From an uncultured Eubacteriales bacterium (GTDB taxonomy: Bacteria > Bacillota > Clostridia > Oscillospirales > Butyricicoccaceae), in the NCBI GenBank assembly GCA_910586105.1, contig CAJUGU010000145.1, positions 1-8,633 on the forward strand: a stretch of 8,633 nt of DNA. The letters are read 5' to 3'. The position numbers and the translations under genes are program-made. Of this stretch, positions 1-6,003 are shown in pieces. How positions within the stretch are numbered: the first letter of the stretch is position 1; each line of letters begins with the position of its first letter. The notes under the pieces are model-generated. The model had not been told where the DNA came from and did not search any database. It was given only the letters and a program-made list of their open reading frames with translations.

Positions 1-75
1 CGCTGTGAACTTTTTGTTAATTATTTCATTGTCCACTTGACGGGGAGCGGTTCAACGGGGCAGTCCTGCCTGTTT

Positions 76-777
76 TTATGCGTCCGCCGAAGGGACAACC
101 GCCCGAAGGCAGAGGCCGAAATTTGTATACCGCTCCAACGAATGCAGATCCTGCCGGATGAAATCCCAGGATCCCGGATAACTGTCCATGACCGAAAATG
201 CGGAATCCGTCAGGAATTCGACGAACGCGGCTGGCGTATCTTTATATCTTTTTGCGAACGCATAGGAATCGGTTTCCTTTTCCGCGTCCGTGCTGTTTAA
301 TTTATCATACAGCACATGATCCAAATTGCAGGACATAAAGTACACATGGTACGGCAGTCCCCAAATGCTGGCCTGCGCGCAAAGCCGATCGAGGTTTTGG
401 CGCTTTTGAAGGTTCCGCAGCCGGAGGCCTTCGCTGTTTGCCGTCCGGATCTGATCCAGACAGTACAGGGGCTTTCCACAGCCGGCATCCTCCGCCACAT
501 TTTCGTCCGGGATATATGCGCCGTCCATATCGACCAGATGGATGATCTCCTGAAAATGCGACTTCACGAAATGGTTTTCCTTCGCATAAAGCCTTACAAC
601 GTTTCCAAGGACCGAAACAATATTGGAGGGGCCGACCCCTTTTTCAGTCGTGATATCCTTCCGCATCACATGCAGGTAAACAAACCGCCCATCATACAAC
701 CGGCTGAGCACCGCGCCCAGGGCCGTTTCATCCGATGGGCCCTCCACGATCACAAAAACCACTTTTTTACGAGCCAT
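76..777 (-). CDS. TOPRIM / RloB-like putative nuclease, effector partner of the ATPase
   Basis: Predicted 233-residue soluble protein. Near the N-terminus it has a TOPRIM-like strand and glutamate, VEGPSDETAL (Glu12, Asp16). A hydrophobic strand ending in an acidic pair, HLVDMDG (Asp83, Asp85), follows. This Glu...DxD order is the metal-binding layout of TOPRIM nucleases such as OLD, RloB and AriB. A later motif, SCNLDHVLYDKLN (149-161), occupies the place where RloB-like proteins carry an Asn-Pro-x-Phe-Glu stretch. No signal peptide or membrane segment is visible. I chose the ATG at 777 over an in-frame ATG at 858. The 777 start puts the conserved strand at the very N-terminus, has a GGTGA-like site just upstream, and overlaps the ATPase gene by only 11 bases, which suggests translational coupling. 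By analogy with PARIS and AbiL it would be the toxic RNA- or DNA-cleaving effector; that role is inferred. The TOPRIM assignment is fairly secure, the exact family is not. Confidence 0.78.
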   Translation of the reverse strand: MARKKVVFVIVEGPSDETALGAVLSRLYDGRFVYLHVMRKDITTEKGVGPSNIVSVLGNVVRLYAKENHFVKSHFQEIIHLVDMDGAYIPDENVAEDAGCGKPLYCLDQIRTANSEGLRLRNLQKRQNLDRLCAQASIWGLPYHVYFMSCNLDHVLYDKLNSTDAEKETDSYAFAKRYKDTPAAFVEFLTDSAFSVMDSYPGSWDFIRQDLHSLERYTNFGLCLRAVVPSADA

Positions 778-2188
778 GCAGTTCACCGGCTTCCCGAAAT
801 GCAAGCGCGATCTCGTAATTATTTGTCGGATCGTAAACCGGCTCGCTTTGTTCGCCAAGCATGATATCGCGATAATAAAAATCCCGAAGGTTATGGTTGG
901 GCTTCACATTGGTCATGCGGATATACCGATGATCCGGATTCGTCGTCGTGAACGCGATATAACCGCGATCCAAAGTTTCCAGCGGGCGCAGGTTATGCGA
1001 GGTAAAAATAAGCTGCCCTTTTCCCTTTTCGGAGACGACGCGCAGGATTTCGCCCAGCAGGTATTCAAAAATACCTGCGTCAAGTTCGTCGATCGCCACC
1101 GTGATCGACGCCCGATTATATACGCCGATCAGCAAATGCAAAACCGAGATGATTTTTTTAATGCCCTCGGATTCATACCGCAGCGCGATCTCTTTTTCGT
1201 TCCGGCACGAAACCAGCTGTATTTGTACGCCGGTCTTACCGTTTTTCAGAAGCTGCTGTCCCAGTTCGCGGACGCCGACCGTCAGCCCCGGAATGACCTG
1301 CGACAAAACGACGTTCATATTCCGGATGACTTTTTTGATGATATCCAGCATTTCCAAAGGATAGGTTGTCGTCCCTTCCAGCCGGACCATAAGACTGCCG
1401 GCCGCGCCGATGTTTTTTTCTTCATATTTGAAAGCGAGCGGCAAGGCGTCCATGGCGATCAAGCCGGAGTTTGTGGTATTGATCACGAACAGCTCGAAGT
1501 TTCCGAACGCGACCAGTCGCTCGATCACGAACAGATGTTTTTTCAGCGTTTCATCAGCGCTTTCCCGTCTTTTGCGGAGCGCCTGAAGCAATTCCTTGGA
1601 AAAGATGAAGGAACGGGAGGTTGCGGCCGCCATTTTTTTTGCTACCAGCAGATCCATCCGGACGTCTTCCTCGGTCCCGATCAGGCATTTATACTTTGCC
1701 GCCGGGACAAAGACATCTGCCGTTTTCGTGTCGATCAGCCGGCTCATGGGGGATCTATCATGATCCGATGCAAACGAATAACGCAGTGTTTCATCCAATA
1801 TGAGCACCCGGCATTCGTCCCCGTCGGGATCCTCAAGCCCGGTATTTGCCAAATGCGGTTCCACAACCTTTTGCATACGGAACGCATAGCATACACGGTA
1901 GGTTTCATCCTGCTTTTGGATCGCAAACTGGTATTCCAGAGCGGCGCAGGACGCGTCTACATGGATAAAATCCGCAAACTTGGCAGGGATCTGGCTTCCG
2001 CAGACCGCCAGCCGCAAAAGTTCAATGGCATCGATCAGCGCCGTTTTCCCCGAGCCGTTTTGTCCGTACAGACCCAGGATGTTGGCCTGAAACGGTTTCC
2101 GCGGGTTCCGAAGATCGATGTGGCCGTCCATGACATTTTTCAGCCCCTGAATGGAAATCTTTTCGAGCCGCACACTTGTTTCGTTCAT
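767..2188 (-). CDS. ABC-type AAA_15/AAA_21-like ATPase, likely defence-system sensor
   Basis: Predicted 473-residue cytoplasmic ATPase of the SMC/ABC-like class found in OLD, AriA and AbiLi proteins. Visible motifs are a Walker A GQNGSGKT (42-49), a signature-like ESEGIKK (339-345), a Walker B ITVAIDEL (362-369) running into a D-loop LDAG, and a switch histidine in FTSHN (395-399). About 290 residues separate Walker A from the signature, as expected when a helical insertion interrupts the fold. The tail holds a distinctive FYYRDIMLGEQ stretch and ends in an AFREAGELHG segment. An in-frame ATG at 2254 lies upstream of the best promoter and would encode a non-homologous leader. The ATG at 2188 has GGAGG eight bases upstream and lies about 19 bases after the predicted transcription start, so it is preferred. 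The downstream TOPRIM gene overlaps its stop codon. By analogy with PARIS and AbiL, this subunit would bind or restrain the nuclease until infection is sensed. ATPase identity is firm, defence role inferred. Confidence 0.88.
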   Translation of the reverse strand: MNETSVRLEKISIQGLKNVMDGHIDLRNPRKPFQANILGLYGQNGSGKTALIDAIELLRLAVCGSQIPAKFADFIHVDASCAALEYQFAIQKQDETYRVCYAFRMQKVVEPHLANTGLEDPDGDECRVLILDETLRYSFASDHDRSPMSRLIDTKTADVFVPAAKYKCLIGTEEDVRMDLLVAKKMAAATSRSFIFSKELLQALRKRRESADETLKKHLFVIERLVAFGNFELFVINTTNSGLIAMDALPLAFKYEEKNIGAAGSLMVRLEGTTTYPLEMLDIIKKVIRNMNVVLSQVIPGLTVGVRELGQQLLKNGKTGVQIQLVSCRNEKEIALRYESEGIKKIISVLHLLIGVYNRASITVAIDELDAGIFEYLLGEILRVVSEKGKGQLIFTSHNLRPLETLDRGYIAFTTTNPDHRYIRMTNVKPNHNLRDFYYRDIMLGEQSEPVYDPTNNYEIALAFREAGELHGS

Positions 2189-2213
2189 TCGTCCGTCCTC
2201 CATTCTATCTTGT

Positions 2214-2242
2214 ATCATATCATATCCCGAAACGGGAATCAA
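2214..2242 (-). promoter_or_regulatory. Sigma-A-type promoter for the ATPase-TOPRIM operon
   Basis: Read on the minus strand, TTGATT (2242-2237) is followed after exactly 17 bases by TATGAT (2219-2214), matching the -35 box at 4 of 6 and the -10 box at 5 of 6 positions. The start of transcription would fall near 2207, leaving a leader of about 19 bases before the ATG at 2188. This placement rules against the upstream ATG at 2254 and indicates that the two-gene unit is transcribed independently of the symporter. Confidence 0.65.
2225..2237. repeat. Inverted repeat within the defence promoter spacer (candidate operator)
   Basis: TCCCG-AAA-CGGGA is a perfect 5-3-5 inverted repeat. It fills most of the spacer between the -35 and -10 boxes and overlaps the edge of the -35 box. 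A repressor bound here would block RNA polymerase. No regulator gene for it is visible in the unit. A short chance palindrome cannot be excluded. Confidence 0.4.
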
Positions 2243-2299
2243 GATTTTCGTCACAAATTGTTCCGATTTTCGGTTTTATGCTATCGAAAGGATTCCCCT

Positions 2300-2312
2300 A
2301 AATCCAGGATTT
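2300..2312. repeat. Inverted repeat upstream of the defence promoter
   Basis: AAATCC-A-GGATTT is a perfect 6-1-6 inverted repeat lying about 58 bases upstream of the -35 box of the ATPase operon. A smaller repeat, CCGA-TTT-TCGG, sits between them at 2263-2273. Either could be a protein-binding site; there is no direct evidence of function. Confidence 0.25.
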
Positions 2313-2337
2313 GATACCAGCGCCGGACAAGACGGAT

Positions 2338-2363
2338 AAAAAACGGCGGCGTGCCGGACGCCG
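2338..2363 (-). terminator. Second hairpin with T-tract after the symporter gene (possible terminator)
   Basis: On the minus strand a six-base-pair stem CGGCGT/ACGCCG (2363-2358 with 2352-2347, five-base loop) is followed by CCG and then six T residues (2343-2338). It lies downstream of the stronger stem at 2437-2473 and may act as a backup terminator that insulates the ATPase operon from symporter read-through. The stem is short. Confidence 0.4.
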
Positions 2364-2436
2364 GTTTGGCGCACTGCGCCCGGCTGTGTTTTCCGTTTGG
2401 CACGGCATTCTAACCGTCCAGCCGAAGCCAGACAAA

Positions 2437-2473
2437 GCCGAAGCCGGAGGGGCAACCCCTCCGGCTTTTCGGC
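2437..2473 (-). terminator. Strong factor-independent terminator after the symporter gene
   Basis: A perfect 12-base-pair GC-rich stem, left arm 2441-2452 and right arm 2456-2467 with a CAA loop, begins ten bases beyond the symporter stop codon. The stem can be extended by GCCG (2437-2440) with CGGC (2470-2473) across a two-base bulge. On the minus strand it is followed by a short T-rich stretch (TTTGTCT). Its position just after the stop codon marks it as the symporter terminator; a TTTT run on the other side could also let it work on the plus strand. Confidence 0.8.
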
Positions 2474-2482
2474 GGTATGGAA

Positions 2483-4105
2483 TTATTTCGCGAGGACGAG
2501 CGGGGAGAACACCACGTAAGCCAATACCATAATGGTAAGTACGACGGCGGAAACGACCTTGCCCTGCTTCCAGGGGGTCAGATCGACTGCGCCCGCATCG
2601 TTGAGGATAAAATCGGAGCTGCGCGGGGAAACCTTTGTGATGATCGCCACAAGGAGCATATCGAACACGAACAGCCCGGCGGTGAAATACAGATAATGTA
2701 CATTTTGCAGCGCGGGGATGACATTCCGCAGCCCGAATTGCAGCGCGCAGTACAGCACGACATGCACGGGGATCACGATCTTCGGCATGACGGTTGGCAC
2801 GCGTTTGGACAGGAACCCGACAAGCAAACATACAAAAATAGGGGTATTGAAGGCTGCGAAGCAGGAATTCACGAAGGTCGTGATCCCGCCCATATACAGC
2901 ATGAACGGCGAAAGGATGGTGGAGAACACGGCAACGGCGGTACCGAACCGCTGGCCGATCTTCACCATATAGGAATCCGGCGCGTCGGGATTGAACACGG
3001 GGCGATGGATGTCGAGCGCGTAAATGGTCGACGCGGAATTGAGAACGGAGTTGAACGAGGAAAGGATCGCGCCGAACATGACCGCGGCAAAGAACCCGAG
3101 CAGCGGGGTCGGCACGACTTCGCGGACGATCAGCGGGTACGCCGCGTCGCCGTTATCGACCAGCGCCGCGTCTCCAAACATATAAAACGCAATGATGCCG
3201 GGGACCAGAATAATAATGGGGGTCAAAATCTTCAGCAATCCGGCAAAGACCGCGCCTTTTTGGGCTTCCGCCAGATTTTTCGCGCCGAAGGTACGCTGTA
3301 TGATCGACTGGTTGGTCGCCCAATAATACAGGTTATTGACCAATAGGCCGGTAAACAGCAGCGGCCACGGCATATAGGGCTCGTTCAGGTTGGCGGCGTT
3401 GATGGAATTCATCATTGCCGGGTCGGTGTTGGTGAACAGGTTCCAGCCTTCGGAAAAGCTGCCGCCGCCCAGTGCGATCAGTCCGAAAATGGGCACAAGC
3501 AGCCCTCCGAACACCAGCCCGAAGCCGTTGATCGTATCCGAGAGCGCGACCGCATGCAGGCCGCCGCAAAGCGCATAGATCGAGCCGACGATCGCCGTCG
3601 CGGCGCAGACGATCGCGATTGCGGAAAAACGGCTGAGGCCGAACAGGGCGTCGATCTGGAAAATGTTCACGAACACCTGCGCGCCCGCGTAAAGGATGTT
3701 GGGCAGCATGATAACGACGTAGGAGACCAGCACGATCAGGGAGACCAGCCGCCGCACGTTCGCGTCATACCGCATTTCAAAAAACTGCGGCACCGTGGTC
3801 AGGCCGCTTTTCAGATAACGCGGCATCAGCACAAAGGCGAGAATGACCAGCGCCACCGCCGACGTGACCTCCCAGCCCATGGGGCTCATGCCGATCCGGG
3901 CCGATTGGGCGTTCATGCCAACCAGCTGCTCTGCGGAAAGGTTGGTCATTAGCAGTGAACCGGCAATGATCCCGCCGGTCAGGCTGCGCCCCGCGAGGTA
4001 ATAGCCGTCCTGGGAATCGAGATTGTCGTCCTTCGTTTTCCACCAGGATATCAGCGCGACCAGCGCTGTAAATCCGACGAAGGTAATGGGTACGATCCAA
4101 CTCAT
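2483..4105 (-). CDS. YidK-like sodium:solute symporter (SSS family)
   Basis: Predicted 540-residue inner-membrane transporter of the sodium:solute symporter family (TC 2.A.21), which couples inward sodium flow to uptake of sugars, amino acids or other organic solutes. It starts directly in a membrane segment and shows many further hydrophobic segments, consistent with the 13-14 helix SSS fold. From memory of E. coli YidK it matches at YYLAGRSL, TNLSAEQLVG (54-63) and GWEVTSAVAL, and it carries the YWATNQSIIQRT motif (261-272). The FGAILSSFNSVLNSAST stretch (344-360) includes the serine pair that lines the sodium site in this family. The ATG at 4105 is chosen because AGGAGGA lies seven bases upstream; an in-frame extension to 4315 is Arg/Pro-rich and unlike the family. 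The LacI gene upstream suggests a carbohydrate-related substrate, but sequence does not identify it. It is transcribed alone, with a strong terminator after it. Confidence 0.93.
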   Translation of the reverse strand: MSWIVPITFVGFTALVALISWWKTKDDNLDSQDGYYLAGRSLTGGIIAGSLLMTNLSAEQLVGMNAQSARIGMSPMGWEVTSAVALVILAFVLMPRYLKSGLTTVPQFFEMRYDANVRRLVSLIVLVSYVVIMLPNILYAGAQVFVNIFQIDALFGLSRFSAIAIVCAATAIVGSIYALCGGLHAVALSDTINGFGLVFGGLLVPIFGLIALGGGSFSEGWNLFTNTDPAMMNSINAANLNEPYMPWPLLFTGLLVNNLYYWATNQSIIQRTFGAKNLAEAQKGAVFAGLLKILTPIIILVPGIIAFYMFGDAALVDNGDAAYPLIVREVVPTPLLGFFAAVMFGAILSSFNSVLNSASTIYALDIHRPVFNPDAPDSYMVKIGQRFGTAVAVFSTILSPFMLYMGGITTFVNSCFAAFNTPIFVCLLVGFLSKRVPTVMPKIVIPVHVVLYCALQFGLRNVIPALQNVHYLYFTAGLFVFDMLLVAIITKVSPRSSDFILNDAGAVDLTPWKQGKVVSAVVLTIMVLAYVVFSPLVLAK

Positions 4106-4209
4106 TGATATGTCCTCCTTTTTACTGTTCAGGGCTGCGGCCCTTGCATCCGTGCAGCCCTGTAAAACCTCCCGCCGGTCCACCGGACGACGGGGCTTCT
4201 GCAACGACG

Positions 4210-4222
4210 CCAAAACGTTTGG
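4210..4222. promoter_or_regulatory. LacI-type operator candidate upstream of the symporter
   Basis: CCAAA-ACG-TTTGG contains the perfect palindrome AAACGTTT with a central CG, the usual layout of LacI-family operators. It lies about 105 bases upstream of the symporter ATG and just downstream of the LacI-family gene that would be the natural binder. It falls well inside the predicted leader, so it would work as a roadblock or act on an unrecognised nearer promoter. Confidence 0.4.
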
Positions 4223-4399
4223 TAGTGAACAGGGAGCTTGCGGCGGGGATGGACGCCATTCCTTCGCCGTGCGATGCGGCAGGACGGGTTGCGCGCAGCG
4301 GTGTGCAATGTGCATTAAGGGGGCGATATTGCGCGCAAGAGCCGGCCTACAGGCGGTGCAGGCGGGCGGATCGCCGCTGTGCGGTGTGCGCTGTGCATT

Positions 4400-4409
4400 T
4401 TTTGCAAAA
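4400..4409. repeat. TTTTGCAAAA palindrome
   Basis: A perfect ten-base palindrome in the symporter leader. It shares its TTTGCAAA core with the one at 4506-4515. Both could be operator half-sites for the adjacent LacI-family protein, but AT-rich palindromes of this size also arise by chance. Confidence 0.25.
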
Positions 4410-4505
4410 GCAACTGTGCATCAACCGCTTCGCCGTCACAATCCGCGAAAGGTGCGCTTGGAGGGTTCGGTAAAGGATTTTGCGTGGTTTATAACGAATA
4501 TAAGT

Positions 4506-4515
4506 GTTTGCAAAC
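4506..4515. repeat. GTTTGCAAAC palindrome downstream of the symporter promoter
   Basis: A perfect ten-base palindrome about 55 to 65 bases after the predicted transcription start of the symporter, sharing the TTTGCAAA core with 4400-4409. Its position fits a downstream operator, although the central GC differs from the CG typical of LacI-family sites. Confidence 0.3.
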
Positions 4516-4577
4516 GGCTTTCGGGGGATAAGCTCCAGATCCGCACCTGTGCGATTTGGTGTGCGTTTTATGGCGTT

Positions 4578-4606
4578 ATTATACCATCGTGTGCCAAAGC
4601 GTTCAA
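4578..4606 (-). promoter_or_regulatory. Near-consensus sigma-A promoter for the symporter
   Basis: On the minus strand TTGAAC (4606-4601) and a perfect TATAAT (4583-4578) are separated by exactly 17 bases. Transcription would start near 4571. This is the best promoter match in the window and sits between the LacI gene terminator and the symporter, so it most likely drives the symporter with a long leader. A GTGTGC lies within the spacer and GTGCG/CGCAC elements sit just downstream, where a repressor could bind. Confidence 0.7.
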
Positions 4607-4696
4607 TAGGATCCTGGCAAAAAGCTGGATTTCTACGGATTGCATCAATCCTTTGGTTCTTCTTTGGTGATATCGACGTCCTGAAACGGCGATATT

Positions 4697-4773
4697 GCAC
4701 GAAAATACGTGCTTTTGACGCGTGCATTTTTTTGCACAAAATCGATGGAATTTTTAAATGCACAAAAATGCAC
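4697..4773. repeat. Cluster of GCAC/GTGC half-sites upstream of the symporter promoter
   Basis: Within 77 bases there are two perfect inverted repeats with six-base spacers, GCACG-AAAATA-CGTGC (4697-4712) and GTGCA-TTTTTT-TGCAC (4722-4737), and a tandem direct repeat TGCAC-AAAAA-TGCAC (4759-4773). Half-site starts are spaced by roughly 10-13 bases or twice that, close to the helical repeat, which suggests a protein binding on one face of the DNA. The cluster lies about 90-170 bases upstream of the -35 box. Confidence 0.45.
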
Positions 4774-4805
4774 GGCATATCAATGGATGAACCGCGCATT
4801 TTTAA

Positions 4806-4833
4806 GAGCGGCGCAGCCTTTGCCGCGCCGCTC
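4806..4833 (-). terminator. Hairpin at the end of the LacI-family gene
   Basis: A nine-base-pair GC-rich stem GAGCGGCGC/GCGCCGCTC (extendable to twelve with one G-U pair and a four-base loop) overlaps the stop codon of the regulator gene. The downstream tract on the minus strand is TTAAAAATG, so the U-tract is poor and termination may be partial. Read-through would join the regulator and symporter messages. Confidence 0.5.
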
Positions 4834-5857
4834 AAAGCATCTGCCTGACCATAGCCCTGACCGGGGTATATTCCAATTCCTGCCCGAACGGCTGTCCCTC
4901 GACAACATGCTGATAAAGGAGGAGGGGCGGACGATAGCCCTGCGTATACAATTCCTGTTCGAGGATAACGTCGATCCGGCCGCGCCGGAGATCTTCCCGG
5001 TTTTGCGGGCTGAGGTTGAACGCAATCACGCGCACCTTGCCGGTCAGCCCCAATTCCTGAAGTGCATCGCAGACCCCGCGCGCGCCGGTTGCCGCGACAT
5101 AGACCCCGCGCAGGTCGGGGTGGGCCTCGATCGTATGCAAAAGGATCTCGTGTGCGAAATCATCCTGATTAAAACAGCTTTGCAGCGGGAGCGTTTGCAG
5201 ATGGGGGCAGTTTTCGCGCGCCTCCTGCTCAAAGGCGGCGCACCGCTGCTTGAGCGGGTAATGGGTCAGGTGCGCGGTGATGGGGAGCACCTTTCCGCCG
5301 CCGGGCAACAGCAGCCCCATCAGGCCTGCGGCGACCCGTCCGGCGCGGCTGTTATCCGTCCCGACATAGCAAAGCCGTTTGCATTCGGGAAGGTCGCCGT
5401 TCATAGTCACGATCGGGATGCCGTCATCGGCCAGCGCGGCAAGATATTCGCAGAGGATCCGGTCGCTTGAGGGGGCGATCGCCAGCGCATTGATCCCCAG
5501 CGCAAGCAGTTCCCGTATGCAGGCAATCTGCGCCTGCGAGTCGAACTGTTCCAATGTACGGATATGCACGTTGGAGCCGCGGGCGCAAATTTTTTCGCGG
5601 GCGGCTTCCGCGCCTTCGGCAACGCGGCGCATGGAGGACGTTTCGATGGAGGGGATCACGACCCCGAGGGAGAAAGCCTTCGGGCTGAGGGTATGCAGCG
5701 CGGCGGACCGCTTTTCGACATATCCCAATTCGTCCGCAATATCGCGGATCTTTTGCGCGATCTCCGGCTTGACCTTGCCGCGATTGTGCAAAACACGGTC
5801 GACCGTACCACGGGACACGCCCGCTTCTTCTGCGATTTGCTGGATCGTAACCGCCAT
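4832..5857 (-). CDS. LacI-family transcriptional regulator
   Basis: Predicted 341-residue cytoplasmic DNA-binding protein of usual LacI/GalR length. Residues 3-27 form the LacI helix-turn-helix, with the recognition segment VSRGTVDRVLHNRG (14-27) followed by the helix KVKPEIAQKIRDIADELGY. The hinge is followed from about residue 63 by a periplasmic-binding-protein-like effector domain (SLGVVIPSIE, then YVGTDNSRAGRVAAGLM at 164-180), which resembles the sugar-binding PBP type. The TVDRV recognition helix differs from the TVSRV of LacI/GalR and marks a subfamily, so its operator may differ from classical sites. The ATG at 5857 has GGAGGAGGGG ending seven bases upstream. Its position in front of a sodium symporter on the same strand suggests that it controls that gene, probably as a ligand-released repressor. 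The ligand is unknown. Confidence 0.93.
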   Translation of the reverse strand: MAVTIQQIAEEAGVSRGTVDRVLHNRGKVKPEIAQKIRDIADELGYVEKRSAALHTLSPKAFSLGVVIPSIETSSMRRVAEGAEAAREKICARGSNVHIRTLEQFDSQAQIACIRELLALGINALAIAPSSDRILCEYLAALADDGIPIVTMNGDLPECKRLCYVGTDNSRAGRVAAGLMGLLLPGGGKVLPITAHLTHYPLKQRCAAFEQEARENCPHLQTLPLQSCFNQDDFAHEILLHTIEAHPDLRGVYVAATGARGVCDALQELGLTGKVRVIAFNLSPQNREDLRRGRIDVILEQELYTQGYRPPLLLYQHVVEGQPFGQELEYTPVRAMVRQML

Positions 5858-5904
5858 GCTGAGACCCCTCCTCCCCGGGCAATGTGCAATTCGGCTTTTT
5901 CTTT

Positions 5905-5933
5905 ATTGTCGCACAGATTTTGGATATTTGCAA
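5905..5933 (-). promoter_or_regulatory. Possible promoter of the LacI-family gene
   Basis: On the minus strand TTGCAA (5933-5928) and GACAAT (5910-5905) are separated by 17 bases, each matching consensus at 4 of 6 positions. It lies in the AT-rich part of the region upstream of the regulator and leaves a leader of about 40 bases. It is a modest match. Confidence 0.35.
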
Positions 5934-5945
5934 TGCTTTTTTGCA
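5929..5945. repeat. TGCAA/TTGCA inverted repeat at the regulator promoter
   Basis: TGCAA-TGCTTTT-TTGCA is a perfect 5-7-5 inverted repeat overlapping the candidate -35 box of the LacI-family gene. A TGTGCA element (5883-5888) lies between the promoter and the start codon; its ten-base context GCAATGTGCA also occurs at 4305-4314 in the symporter leader. This would suit autoregulation but is not demonstrated. Confidence 0.3.
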
Positions 5946-6003
5946 GAAAAAGTAAAAAAGCACGGGACCGCCGCCGCCAGTGCTGCGCTTGCCCCAAACA
6001 ATT

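Larger units (their letters stand above)
4106..4571 (-). other. Long predicted 5' leader of the symporter mRNA
   Basis: From the predicted transcription start near 4571 to the symporter ATG there are about 466 bases without a convincing gene. The reading frames crossing it are Arg/Cys/His-rich and lack good ribosome binding sites. I see small palindromes (4210-4222, 4400-4409, 4506-4515, and CGCAC-CT-GTGCG at 4542-4553) but no riboswitch class that I recognise. The segment nearest the gene is GC-rich and carries the AGGAGGA site at 4114-4120. An additional internal promoter is possible but none scored well by eye. Confidence 0.45.

Noticed and set aside
59..77. Small hairpin GGCA/TGCC followed by a T-tract on the plus strand at the window edge
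   Set aside because: The stem is only four to five pairs, overlaps the end of the TOPRIM gene, and has the wrong orientation to terminate that gene.
776..2314. Plus-strand open frame of 512 codons opposite the ATPase gene
   Set aside because: It is antisense to a gene with intact ATPase motifs, is rich in Phe, Arg, Gln and Asp without recognisable domains, and has no convincing ribosome binding site.
2477..3346. Plus-strand open frame of 289 codons opposite the symporter
   Set aside because: His/Gly/Arg-rich, low-complexity antisense shadow of a clear membrane transporter.
4690..4780. Possible CRISPR array suggested by repeated TGCAC units
   Set aside because: Repeat units are five bases with spacers of 5-6 bases, far too short for CRISPR repeats and spacers, and no cas genes are present.
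4347..4835. Minus-strand open frame of 162 codons in the region between the LacI gene and the symporter
   Set aside because: It spans the promoter and the half-site cluster, is Arg/Lys/Cys-rich, has no ribosome binding site and resembles nothing; more likely chance.
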